The notes below the pieces were generated by a model. That model saw only the letters and a list, made by a program, of their open reading frames with translations. It was not told the DNA's origin and searched no databases. The translations under genes and the position numbers were made by a program. From Steroidobacteraceae bacterium (GTDB lineage Bacteria; Pseudomonadota; Gammaproteobacteria; Steroidobacterales; Steroidobacteraceae): a DNA stretch of 64,000 nt. The stretch spans positions 1-64,000 of the forward strand of contig JALORN010000012.1 of NCBI GenBank assembly GCA_025458905.1, in the 5' to 3' direction. Positions 21,591 through 29,682 of this stretch are shown here, piece after piece (positions within the stretch are counted from its first letter, which is position 1; the number at the start of each line of letters is the position of its first letter).

Positions 21591-23287
21591 CCGGCCGCCG
21601 CGGACAACCCGCGCAGCAGCGCCGTCTCGATCTCCTCCTCGACCCGCCGCCCGGCCGTGGCGAGGCGGTTGACCGAGACGCTGCGCACCTGGCTGCCGGC
21701 GTTGCGGTGCGTGACGAGGAACGCGTGGTACTCGCCGGGCCGCGCCGCGGCATAGCCGAACAGCAGCGCGACGCGGCCCGCGGCGAGCGCCGCGGCGTCG
21801 TTGAGCCGCGCGTCGCAGACCACGAAGTATTCCTGCTGGCCCGCGTCGGCCGGGAACGCGCCCTCCTGCGCGAAGGACTCCAGCAGTGCCTCGACCTGGG
21901 CACGGGCGCGCTGCCAGGTGCGCTCGCCGTTGTGCGCGAGCAGCATCCAGCGCGTACCGTCGACGACCGACTGGCCGATGCACAGCGCCAGGCGCCGAGC
22001 CGGCAGGTAGCGCCAGTCGGTGGCCACCGTGTTGCCGGTGGCGAGCGTGCGCGCGCTGCCCGGCTCGCGATGCGCGATGCGGATCGACGACAGGGTGTTG
22101 ATGCCCGCCTGGAGCAGCCGCGCGCGCTGCGCGTCGTCGACCGCGCAGGCCGGGCGGAAGCGCGGCCGCAGCATCACGCCGTCGCGATCCTCAGGGCTCC
22201 AGGGCGGCGCCGCCTCGTCGAGGCGCGCCAGCATCCCGGCGACGGCGCCACAGGCGGCGAAGGTCTCGTCGCGGCCGCGCAGCCGGTCGGGCGCCAGGAT
22301 CCGCGGGAAGTGCATCACGGCATTGTCGGCACGGAACGGCCAGTCGCGCATGCCGGCGAGCGCCTCGGCCGGGCTCGTCCACTGGCGCGGCGGGTCGACG
22401 ACGAGCAGCGCCTGCCGCTCGCGGCAGAAGCGCGCCGCGACCAGCAGCGTGCTCGCGCCGACGTCCTGATCGCGGCCGAGCGGCGGGATGCACAGCAGGG
22501 CGAAGGCCGGCGCGCGCGCCAGGGCGAACAGCCCGGTGCCAGCCTGTGCCGAGCCGATCAGGTCGTAGTCGGTCAGCGCCACGCCGTCGTCGCCGTCGTT
22601 GTTGGCCACGCGGTAGCCGACCATGCCGCCGGGGGTCGCGGGCGGCGGCCGCTCCGGGCGCGTCGCCGGCGGCGCGCCGACCACGCGCGCGAGCTGCGAC
22701 TGCGACAGCACGTCGACGACGTAGCGACCCGCGTCCGGCCGCACCGAGACGCGGCGATGGCTCTCCTGCTCCTCGACCAGGCCCGAGGCCGGCCCCGGGC
22801 CGCCGACCCGCTGCAGCACCAGGTTGAAGCGGTCGTGCTCGTCCTCGGGAATCGCGTCGTAGTCGACCGAGGCGCGCAGGTGCTCGCGCGACCCGGGCGC
22901 GAGGCCGACCAGCCGCAGCGCGCCGCCGCCGGCTGCCGGCAGCGTGATCGTCGGCGGACGGCCGCCGTTGGCGACGCGCACCACGATGGCGCGCCGCCCG
23001 CCGTTCTCGAAGAACTGCTCGATCGCGTAGGAGAGCGTCGACGGCTGCCACAGGCCGCCGAACAGGCGCTGGTAGTCGGCGAAGCTCTCGACGATGCGCG
23101 GCTCGTTGACCGGGCCCTTGAGCGCGCGGCCCACGAAGGCGGTGACGCCGGTCGGCGCCCGCTCGATGGCGCCCTGCGAGCCCGCGGGTGCGAGGGACGC
23201 CGCGTCGGGGAGCGTCGCGGGATAGAGGTCGGACGGGAGCGCTTCTACCACGATGGGCCCGGGCTGAGGTGGCGCGGAATCTAGCAC
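21587..23287 (-). CDS. Phage-tail-sheath-like protein (orphan contractile sheath homologue)
   Basis: About 566 residues from a GTG at 23287 (a GTG at 23251 is an alternative; neither has a strong Shine-Dalgarno). The N-terminal part has PGPIVVEALP, then TGVTAFVGRALKGPVNEPRI, SFADYQRLFGGLW and LSYAIEQFFENGGRRAIVVR. This matches the beginning of Myoviridae and contractile-injection sheath proteins (P-G-V-Y-V-E-E ... T-A-F-V-G ... Y-F-x-N-G-G). The C-terminal part carries WRYLPARRLALCIGQSVVDG, TWQRARAQVEALLESF and EYFVVCDARLND, as in sheath C-terminal domains. The middle (about 170-300) is divergent and Pro/Arg-rich. No tube, baseplate, spike or tail assembly gene lies within the window; the neighbours are a rhomboid protease and a hotdog protein. 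Confidence 0.75.
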   Translation of the reverse strand: MLDSAPPQPGPIVVEALPSDLYPATLPDAASLAPAGSQGAIERAPTGVTAFVGRALKGPVNEPRIVESFADYQRLFGGLWQPSTLSYAIEQFFENGGRRAIVVRVANGGRPPTITLPAAGGGALRLVGLAPGSREHLRASVDYDAIPEDEHDRFNLVLQRVGGPGPASGLVEEQESHRRVSVRPDAGRYVVDVLSQSQLARVVGAPPATRPERPPPATPGGMVGYRVANNDGDDGVALTDYDLIGSAQAGTGLFALARAPAFALLCIPPLGRDQDVGASTLLVAARFCRERQALLVVDPPRQWTSPAEALAGMRDWPFRADNAVMHFPRILAPDRLRGRDETFAACGAVAGMLARLDEAAPPWSPEDRDGVMLRPRFRPACAVDDAQRARLLQAGINTLSSIRIAHREPGSARTLATGNTVATDWRYLPARRLALCIGQSVVDGTRWMLLAHNGERTWQRARAQVEALLESFAQEGAFPADAGQQEYFVVCDARLNDAAALAAGRVALLFGYAAARPGEYHAFLVTHRNAGSQVRSVSVNRLATAGRRVEEEIETALLRGLSAAAG

Positions 23288-23373
23288 GCTTCCCGCACAG
23301 CGGCATGTCGCGCCCCGCCACGGTTGCTGCGGTGCCGCCGCCGCGCCCCTCGTGGCCACTGGCGGCCGCGCGG

Positions 23374-24078
23374 CTACTCGCGGCGGAACAGCGGCACGTC
23401 GGCCGACTTGAACAGCGGGATCAGCACCATCCCGGCGACGAAGCCGCCGACGTGGGCGCCGAAGGCGACGCCGCCGGCCTCGCCCTCGGGCGGACGCGAG
23501 CCGGCCCCCATCAGCAGCTGCAGCGCGAACCAGCCGGCGAGCACCCAGACGGCGCGGAACCAGCCGATGGTGATGAAGATGAACGGCGGTGGCAGCGCGA
23601 GCAGCACGCGCGCGCGCGGGTACAGCAGCATGTAGGCGCCGAGCACGCCGGAGATCGCGCCGCTCGCGCCGACCATGGGCACGTTCGAGCCCGGGTCGGG
23701 CAGCACCTGGGCGAACACCGCGGCGACGCCGCAGAGCAGGTAGAAGGCCAGGAAGCGCCCGTGGCCCATCGCATCCTCGACGTTGTTGCCGAAGACCCAG
23801 AGGAACAGCATGTTGCCGAGCAGGTGGCCGAGCCCGCCGTGCAGGAACATCGAGGTCACCACCGTCGCCCACGGCGGCACCCAGTCGAGCTCGGGCGGCA
23901 GCGAGAACTCGCCGAGCAGCACGGAGGGGATCACGCCGAGCGCGAACACGCTGCGCTCGAAGCCGTTGCCCCCGGAGGAAAACTGCCACAGGAAGGCGAG
24001 CACGCAGGCCGCGATCAGCGTGCCGGTGACGTAGGGGCGGATCCGCGTCGGGTTGTCGTCCTGGACCGGCATCACCAT
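23374..24078 (-). CDS. Rhomboid-family intramembrane serine protease
   Basis: 234 residues with six hydrophobic segments. The catalytic features are present: HGGLGHLLGNMLFLW (His-x3-His-x3-Asn in the second helix, Asn about 89), GASGAISG (Ser about 139) and GAHVGGFVAG (His about 209). These proteases cut substrate transmembrane helices within the bilayer. The arrangement with a large periplasmic insert between helices 1 and 2 (about 32-70) is the common bacterial form. It lies 61 bases after the M1 peptidase gene start side and 86 bases before the sheath-like gene on the same strand, so co-transcription with the sheath gene is possible. Confidence 0.9.
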   Translation of the reverse strand: MVMPVQDDNPTRIRPYVTGTLIAACVLAFLWQFSSGGNGFERSVFALGVIPSVLLGEFSLPPELDWVPPWATVVTSMFLHGGLGHLLGNMLFLWVFGNNVEDAMGHGRFLAFYLLCGVAAVFAQVLPDPGSNVPMVGASGAISGVLGAYMLLYPRARVLLALPPPFIFITIGWFRAVWVLAGWFALQLLMGAGSRPPEGEAGGVAFGAHVGGFVAGMVLIPLFKSADVPLFRRE

Positions 24079-24139
24079 GCCGCGTCTCCCGGGCGGATCG
24101 CGAGCACGCAGGCGACGGGCGTCGCGGCGCCGCGCACCG

Positions 24140-26134
24140 TCACGGCGCAGCCTTGCCCTGGACGATCGGGTCCAGCGTGGCGACGGCGATCGGGTGGTAG
24201 CCGGGCCGCGCCTTGGCGTAGACCGCCTGCGCGAACGCGCGCCCGTCCGGCGACTTCATCAGCTCCTCGTAGAGCGGGCGGATCAGCTTGCGACGCCCGA
24301 TCGTCGTCAGGTACTCCTCGAGCCGCGGTCGTGCCGGCTCGTAGCCGGCGCGGATCGCGAGCCGCAGCCAGCTGAACGCGATCTCGGCGTTGCGCACCCC
24401 GTTCAGCGCGAACTGCGCATCGAGCTCGGCGAGGCGCGCACCGGGCAGGCCAGCCGGCATGCCATCGAGGAAGTGCAGCCACTCCTGCACGCTCCAGCCG
24501 CTCGCCGGCAGCTGCGCGAGGCCGGAGCGGCCCGCGAGCCAGTCGGCGCGCTGCGCGTCGACGCGGGCGAACACGTCGGAGGTCTTCAGCACCGCGAATG
24601 CGGGCAAGCCCGGGCGGTACAGCCACTCGTCGACCTGCGCCGGGTCGAGCGCACCGGGTCGCGAGGCCTCGGCGCGCGCCAGCAGGAACTCGCGGAACTG
24701 CTCGGTCGTCGCCGACTGGAAGGCATGCGCCTCGAACCACTCGCGCAGCAGCCGATCGAGCGCGGCGGCGCCGAGGCGCGACTCGACCCAGTCGAGGAAC
24801 ATCCGGCCCTTCTCGTAGGCGACGGCGGTCACGCCCTCCTCGGGGCTGCGGCCGCGCAGGTCGATCGCCAGCAGCTGGTCGCGCGGCGCGAGCTCGCCGA
24901 GCTCGCGGCGCAGCGACTGCAGGCCGAGGTCCTGCTCCATCGACTCGCGCCGCGCGCCGTAGAGCGCACCGACGATGCGCCGCTCGAGGAAGGTCGTGAA
25001 GCCCTCGTTCAGCCAGAAGTCGCGCCAGCGGGCATTGGTCACGAGGTTGCCGGACCAGGAATGCGCGAGCTCGTGGGCGATCGTCGACACGAGGCTGCGG
25101 TCGCCGGCGAGCAGGGTCGGCGTGACGAACGACAGCCGCGGGTTCTCCATGCCACCGTAGGGAAAGGAGGGAGGCAGGATCAGCAGGTCGTAGCGGCCCC
25201 AGCGATATGGGCCGTAGAGCCGCTCGCAGGCCTCGATCATCCGCTCGGTGTCGGCGAACTCGCGCGCCGCAGCCTCCACCACCTCGGGCTCGGCGAACAC
25301 CGCGGTGCGCGGACCGATGGCCCGGTAGTCGATGCGGCCGACCGCGATCGCCATCAGGTACGAGGGGATCGGCTGTGGCATCTCGAAGCGGTACCAGCCG
25401 TCGGCGGGCGTCGCGAGCGCATTGCTCGCGCCCATGACGGCACGCAGCCCCGGCGGCACGTGCACGCGCGCCGTGAAGGTGGCGCGCACCGCCGGCGAAT
25501 CCTGCAGCGGGATCCAGGTGCGCGCGTAGATCGACTGCGACTGCGAGAACAGGAAGGGCGCGACGCGACCGGCGGTCTGCGCCGGCGTGAGCCATTGCAG
25601 CCCGCCGGCCCCGGGGGACGTCTGGTAGGAAATGCGCACCACGAAACGGCCGCCGGCGGGGCCCGGCGGCACGGCGAGCTGCAGCGGTTCGCCGAGCCCG
25701 GGCACCGGCGCACCCTTCGAGTACGCGACCGCGCGCACCGCGCGACCGGACTCGACCCACCACGCCTCGCGCACGACGAGGTCGTGGCTGTCGAGCACCA
25801 GGGCCGTCGCCGCCGCGTCGAGCCGCTCGACCTCGAGGTCGACCGTCCCGGAGAGGCGCTGGCGCACGAAGTCCACGTCCAGCGCGAGGTCGAGGTGGCG
25901 GACGCGGAACGCGTCGAGGTTCGCCAGCGAATGCGGGTCCGCACGGGCCGCGACCACGGACGGCACTGCGCCCGTGGGGTCGCCGCCGGGCCCGGCGGCA
26001 TGGACCCGCGGCGGCACGGACGCCGCCGCGCCGGTCGCGAGGCCGGCGGCGATCAGCAACGGCAGGCGCCGCAGGCGCCCGCGGCGCTCACGGCCGCCCG
26101 CCACGGGCAACTCGCCCGGGACGAGGGAAGGCAT
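24140..26134 (-). CDS. M1-family metallopeptidase, exported
   Basis: 664 residues from the ATG at 26134; a longer frame reaches 26179. The signal region is RERRGRLRRLPLLIAAGL followed by an Ala-rich segment. The fold is that of M1 (leukotriene A4 hydrolase/aminopeptidase N): an N-terminal beta saddle, the exopeptidase motif GGMENPRLSFV (about 330) and the zinc site HELAHSWSGNLVTNARW (about 350) with the second Glu in LNEGFTTFLE. The C-terminal helical domain (about 510-640) is of the short LTA4H-like type. It cleaves N-terminal residues from peptides in the periplasm. It lies between the L,D-transpeptidase and rhomboid genes on the same strand. Confidence 0.9.
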   Translation of the reverse strand: MPSLVPGELPVAGGRERRGRLRRLPLLIAAGLATGAAASVPPRVHAAGPGGDPTGAVPSVVAARADPHSLANLDAFRVRHLDLALDVDFVRQRLSGTVDLEVERLDAAATALVLDSHDLVVREAWWVESGRAVRAVAYSKGAPVPGLGEPLQLAVPPGPAGGRFVVRISYQTSPGAGGLQWLTPAQTAGRVAPFLFSQSQSIYARTWIPLQDSPAVRATFTARVHVPPGLRAVMGASNALATPADGWYRFEMPQPIPSYLMAIAVGRIDYRAIGPRTAVFAEPEVVEAAAREFADTERMIEACERLYGPYRWGRYDLLILPPSFPYGGMENPRLSFVTPTLLAGDRSLVSTIAHELAHSWSGNLVTNARWRDFWLNEGFTTFLERRIVGALYGARRESMEQDLGLQSLRRELGELAPRDQLLAIDLRGRSPEEGVTAVAYEKGRMFLDWVESRLGAAALDRLLREWFEAHAFQSATTEQFREFLLARAEASRPGALDPAQVDEWLYRPGLPAFAVLKTSDVFARVDAQRADWLAGRSGLAQLPASGWSVQEWLHFLDGMPAGLPGARLAELDAQFALNGVRNAEIAFSWLRLAIRAGYEPARPRLEEYLTTIGRRKLIRPLYEELMKSPDGRAFAQAVYAKARPGYHPIAVATLDPIVQGKAAP

Positions 26135-26206
26135 GCGGACAGTATGGAAGAAACCGGGCGCCCGCGCCGCCCGGCGCATGGCCGGCGCGGACCGACGCCG
26201 GGCTGC

Positions 26207-27415
26207 TCAGGTACGCGGCGGCGCACCCCGCGCCGGCGCGCCGCTGGCCGGCGCATCCGGATCGCTGTCGGAGACCAGCTGCTGGAAGGACTGCTCGTCC
26301 ATCGGCAGGTTCGACTTGCCGTCCCAGGTGGCGCCGGCGGGCACGCGGTTCTGGACGCGCGGCGCCGCGGCGAGCACCTGCTCGACGCTCGCATCGGCGG
26401 CCGAGACCGAGACCGGGATGCCGCGCGGGTCGTGCGCGAGGCGGGAGACCGCGTCCCAGTTGATCGACTCGGCACGCGACTTCAGCTGCGCCTGGATGCG
26501 CTGGGCGAGCGACTTCGAGATCAGCTTCTTCTGTGCCTTCTGCCAGTCGCGCGGGTCGTCCTCGAGCACGTCGAAGGCCTGCAGGTAGAGCTGCTCGTCG
26601 TGCCAGCCGAACACGTACGGCTGGTTGACCACGGTGACCTTCTCGCCGACCTGCACCATCTCGAAGATCGACTCCACGTCCTCGGGGAAGAGGCGGATGC
26701 AACCGTGGCTCGAGCGCAGGCCGACGCCGGCAGGCTTGTTGGTGCCGTGGATCAGGTAGGTCGACCAGCCGAGGTACATCGCGCGGGTGCCGAGCGGGTT
26801 GTCGGGGCCCGGCGGCACGACGGCCGGCAAAATCTCGCCGTTCTTCTTGTGCTCGGCGCGCACGCCCGGGCCGGGGCGCCAGGTCGGGTCCTTGGCCTTG
26901 CGCACGACCTTGGTCGTGCCCTCGGGCGTCTTCCAGCCGACCTTGCCGATGCCGATCGGGTGGGTGTAGACGACCTGCTTCTCGCCCGGCTTGCGCTTCG
27001 GGAAATAGAACAGGCGCATCGCGGCGGAGTTGATGACGATCCCCTCGCGCGGCGCATTCGGCAGGATGAACTGCGACGGCACGACGATCTCGCGGCCCTC
27101 GCCCGGCAGCCAAGGGTCGACGCCCGGGTTGGCGCGAACGATCTCCTCGTAGCCGACGTTGAACCGGCGCGCGATGTCGGTCAGCGTGTCCTCGTGGCTC
27201 GCCTTGACCACCTGGATCACGCCGACGACGTCGTCGCGCTCCGGGTCGATCTCGTAGCGATGGGTCGCGACCGGCTCGGGGACCGGCGGCGGCGGCGGCG
27301 GCTCGACCGGCGCGACGGGCTTCGTGGGCGCACTCACCAGCGAGCAGGCCGACAGCAGGAGCACCGGCAGGACCAGCGAGACCGCGCGCAGCGGCGCAGC
27401 GATACGAGCGTTCAT
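26207..27415 (-). CDS. L,D-transpeptidase (YkuD domain) with LysM, lipoprotein
   Basis: 402 residues. The lipobox LLSAC gives Cys about 24, followed by a Pro-rich linker (about 33-50) and a LysM-like segment (HEDTLTDIARRFNVGYEEIV, about 74-93) that would bind peptidoglycan. The YkuD domain extends over about 125-270. Its catalytic motif is SHGCIRL (Cys about 239), preceded by HGTNKPAGVG. It is of the ErfK/YbiS/YcfS class, which attaches Braun's lipoprotein or forms 3-3 crosslinks. The C-terminal 130 residues extend past the usual domain, with an Ala/Pro-rich tail. The start ATG at 27415 gives a clean signal peptide. Confidence 0.92.
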   Translation of the reverse strand: MNARIAAPLRAVSLVLPVLLLSACSLVSAPTKPVAPVEPPPPPPVPEPVATHRYEIDPERDDVVGVIQVVKASHEDTLTDIARRFNVGYEEIVRANPGVDPWLPGEGREIVVPSQFILPNAPREGIVINSAAMRLFYFPKRKPGEKQVVYTHPIGIGKVGWKTPEGTTKVVRKAKDPTWRPGPGVRAEHKKNGEILPAVVPPGPDNPLGTRAMYLGWSTYLIHGTNKPAGVGLRSSHGCIRLFPEDVESIFEMVQVGEKVTVVNQPYVFGWHDEQLYLQAFDVLEDDPRDWQKAQKKLISKSLAQRIQAQLKSRAESINWDAVSRLAHDPRGIPVSVSAADASVEQVLAAAPRVQNRVPAGATWDGKSNLPMDEQSFQQLVSDSDPDAPASGAPARGAPPRT

Positions 27416-27491
27416 GCCGCGGATTATGGCACCGCCCCACCGGGGCGTGGTCGTACCCGAGCGTCGCCGAATGGCTACAGGCGCGCCGACC

Positions 27492-27995
27492 TCAGAGCAG
27501 CACGGGCTGGTTCGGCTGCTCGTCGCGGTCGCCCCGCTGCGCAGGGAAATGCTTCGCGAGCAGGCGACCGATGGCCTGCACCGCGGCCACCGAACCCTCG
27601 GTGAACCGCCCGACGCGGTAATGGTCCTCGACCTCGCGACAGACCGCGTCCCACTCGGCCTGGCCGACGCGTCCGGCGATCGCCCGGTCGGCGACGATCT
27701 CGACGTCGCGGTCTGCCAGCAGCACGTAGATCAGCACGCCGTTGTTGCCCTCGGTGTCCCAGACGCCGAGCTGCCCGAAGACCTGGAGCGCCCGCTGGCG
27801 CGGCGCCAGGCCGCTCCACAATTCCGGCAGGTCGAACGCGGTCTCGACCGCGAAGCGGATCTCGCCGGCGTGGCGCGACTCGACGTCGCGGACCGCGGCC
27901 TCGATCGCCGCCAGCGTCGGCCCGGGAAAGCGCCGCCGGGTACCCCAGCGGGTCGCGAACAGGTGACGCAGCGCGCGCATGAGGTCCACGACCAC
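27492..27995 (-). CDS. TPM-domain protein (TLP18.3/Psb32/MOLO-1 family)
   Basis: 167 residues. The TPM domain is recognisable by AIEAAVRDVESRHAGEIRFAVE, QVFGQLGVWDTEGNNGVLIYVLLADRDVEIVADRAIA and the terminal helix EGSVAAVQAIGRLLAKHFPA. No signal peptide and no terminal Gly-rich tail. It follows the larger TPM protein gene by 6 bases. Members of this family are often partnered with LemA, as here; the biochemical role remains unclear. Confidence 0.85.
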   Translation of the reverse strand: MVVDLMRALRHLFATRWGTRRRFPGPTLAAIEAAVRDVESRHAGEIRFAVETAFDLPELWSGLAPRQRALQVFGQLGVWDTEGNNGVLIYVLLADRDVEIVADRAIAGRVGQAEWDAVCREVEDHYRVGRFTEGSVAAVQAIGRLLAKHFPAQRGDRDEQPNQPVLL

Positions 27996-28001
27996 CCTCT
28001 C

Positions 28002-28931
28002 CTACCAGCGACCCGACGCGCCGCCGCCGCCGAAGCTGCCGCCGCCGCCGCCGAAACCACCACCGCCGAAGCCGCCGCCGCCGAAGCCACCCCCGCCGAA
28101 GCCGCCACCGAACCCGCCCCCGCCCCATCCGCCGTGATGCGGCCGGCTCGACCAGCGTCCGCCCCCGCCGAAGCCCATCAACAGCGAGACGACGAACGCG
28201 AACAGGCCGGCGCCGACCGCGACCGGCAGCAGTTGGCTGATCGCCCAGCCGGCGAAGCCGGCCACGCCGCCGGTGGCGATCGAGCCGAGGGCGCGACCGA
28301 AGATCGCGCGCAGGATCACCGAGGCGAAGAAGATGATCGCGAACAGCACCGGCACGAGGTCGCCGATCGCCGCGCCGCCGCCCCAGCCCCGGTCCGGCTC
28401 GGGCAGCGGCTCGCCGTCGATCACGCGGATCATCTGGTCGACGCCGGCCGCGATGCCGCCGGCGAAGTCGCCGGCCCGGAACAGCGGCAGGATGGTCTCG
28501 TCGATGATCCGCCGGCTGACCAGGTCGGTGAGCGCCCCTTCCAGCCCGCGGCCGACCTCGATCCGCAGCTCGCGGTCATCCTTGGCGATCAGCAGCAGCG
28601 CGCCGTCGTCCGGCTTCTCGCGGCCGAGTTTCCAGGCGTCGACGACGCGGATCGAGTACTGCTCGATGGCCTCGGGCCGCACCGTCGGGACGATCAGCAC
28701 CGCGACCTGGGCGCCCTTGCGCGACTCGAACTCGGCGAGTCGCGACTCGAGCTGCGCCTGCTGGGCGGCGGTCAGCGTGCCGGTGAGGTCGGTGACCCGC
28801 GCCTCGAGCGGCGGCACCGGCTGCAGGGACTGCGCCTGCGCCTCATGGGCCGCACCGAGCGCCGCCGCGAGCGCGAGCAGGGACGCGAGCAGCACGAGTC
28901 GCGGCGACGGCAGGGCGAACGGGCGCGTCAC
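28002..28931 (-). CDS. TPM-domain membrane protein with Gly-rich tail (YgcG-like)
   Basis: 309 residues: a signal peptide (about 1-33), a periplasmic TPM domain (about 40-165; VTDLTGTLTAAQQAQLESRL, KLGREKPDDGALLLIAKDDR, IEVGRGLEGALTDLVSRRII), one or two hydrophobic helices (about 190-245) and a C-terminal tail of repeated G-G-F-G-G-G units ending in SGRW. The tail is coded by a short GC-rich tandem repeat (28014-28130). Such proteins are frequently mislabelled methanol dehydrogenase. It lies 19 bases after the LemA gene and 6 bases before the small TPM gene, so the three form an operon. Confidence 0.9.
   Translation of the reverse strand: MTRPFALPSPRLVLLASLLALAAALGAAHEAQAQSLQPVPPLEARVTDLTGTLTAAQQAQLESRLAEFESRKGAQVAVLIVPTVRPEAIEQYSIRVVDAWKLGREKPDDGALLLIAKDDRELRIEVGRGLEGALTDLVSRRIIDETILPLFRAGDFAGGIAAGVDQMIRVIDGEPLPEPDRGWGGGAAIGDLVPVLFAIIFFASVILRAIFGRALGSIATGGVAGFAGWAISQLLPVAVGAGLFAFVVSLLMGFGGGGRWSSRPHHGGWGGGGFGGGFGGGGFGGGGFGGGGFGGGGGSFGGGGASGRW
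28014..28130 (-). repeat. Short tandem repeat coding a Gly-rich tail
   Basis: An imperfect reiteration of 9-12 base units of the form CCGCCGAAGCC/CCACC on the plus strand gives G-G-F-G-G-G in the TPM protein. Low complexity of this kind can change length by slippage. Confidence 0.7.
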
Positions 28932-28950
28932 GACCGGCGCGCGCCGCGGC

Positions 28951-29607
28951 TCAGGTGGCGGGCGCGGGCGCCGCGGCCCCCGCGGGCGCAGCCGGCGCGG
29001 ACGCGCCGCCGGGCGCCGCGGTGCCGAAGTCGACCGCGGGCGGGCGGGCGATCGCCGCTTCGTTCTCCACCGTGAAGTTCGGCTTCACCGCGAACTTGAA
29101 CAGCATCGCCGTGAGGTTGGTCGGGAACTGGCGCACCGTGCCGTTGAACTTCTGCACCGCCTCGATGTAGCGGTTGCGCGCCACCGCGATCCGGTTCTCC
29201 GTGCCCTCGAGCTGGGCCTGCAGGTCGCGGAAGTTCTGGTCGGACTTCAGCTGCGGATAGTTCTCGCTGACGGCGATCAGGCTCTTGAGCGCCGCCGTCA
29301 GCTCACCCTGCGCCGCCTGGAAGCGACGCACCGCCTCGGGGTCGGCCAGCACCTCGGGGGTCACCTGGATCGAGGTGGCGCGGGCGCGCGCCTCGGTGAC
29401 GCCGACCAGCACGCGCTCTTCCTGCGCGGCATAGCCCTTGACCGTGTTGACGAGGTTCGGGATCAGGTCGGCGCGACGCTGGTACTGGTTGACCACCTCG
29501 GACCACGCGGCCTTGACGGCCTCGTCCTCGGTCTGGAGCGTGTTGTAGCCGCAGCCGCCGAGCGCGAGGCTGGCCGCGACGAGCAGGGCAGTGGCGATGA
29601 AGCGCAT
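28951..29607 (-). CDS. LemA family lipoprotein
   Basis: 218 residues from the ATG at 29607, which has GGAGGT five bases upstream. The N-terminus (MRFIATALLVAASLALGGC) ends in a lipobox, Cys about 19. The body is the LemA helical domain: YNTLQTEDEAVKAAWSEV, QYQRRADLIPNLVNTVKGYA, ENYPQLKSDQNFRDLQAQLE and ARNRYIEAVQKFNGTVRQFP. The last 40 residues are Ala/Pro-rich. LemA proteins are membrane-anchored coiled coils of uncertain role, nearly always next to TPM genes as here. First gene of the lemA-TPM-TPM operon. Confidence 0.93.
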   Translation of the reverse strand: MRFIATALLVAASLALGGCGYNTLQTEDEAVKAAWSEVVNQYQRRADLIPNLVNTVKGYAAQEERVLVGVTEARARATSIQVTPEVLADPEAVRRFQAAQGELTAALKSLIAVSENYPQLKSDQNFRDLQAQLEGTENRIAVARNRYIEAVQKFNGTVRQFPTNLTAMLFKFAVKPNFTVENEAAIARPPAVDFGTAAPGGASAPAAPAGAAAPAPAT

Positions 29608-29682
29608 GTCGACCTCCGGTGGACGGCCCACCGGCGACGGCCGGCGGCGGGGTTGCCGCGCGCGGCGACTCGCCGCACGCGA

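Noticed and set aside
21587-24078. Prophage or tailocin remnant
   Set aside because: Only one tail-like gene; no capsid, integrase, lysis, tube or baseplate genes and no attachment repeats were seen nearby.
24053-27604. Plus-strand open frame of 1183 codons across rhomboid, M1 and L,D-transpeptidase genes
   Set aside because: Spans three unrelated real genes on the other strand; a codon-bias artefact.
28014-28130. Possible CRISPR-like array from repeated GC-rich units
   Set aside because: The units are 9-12 bases without spacers and encode a Gly-rich tail of a TPM protein.
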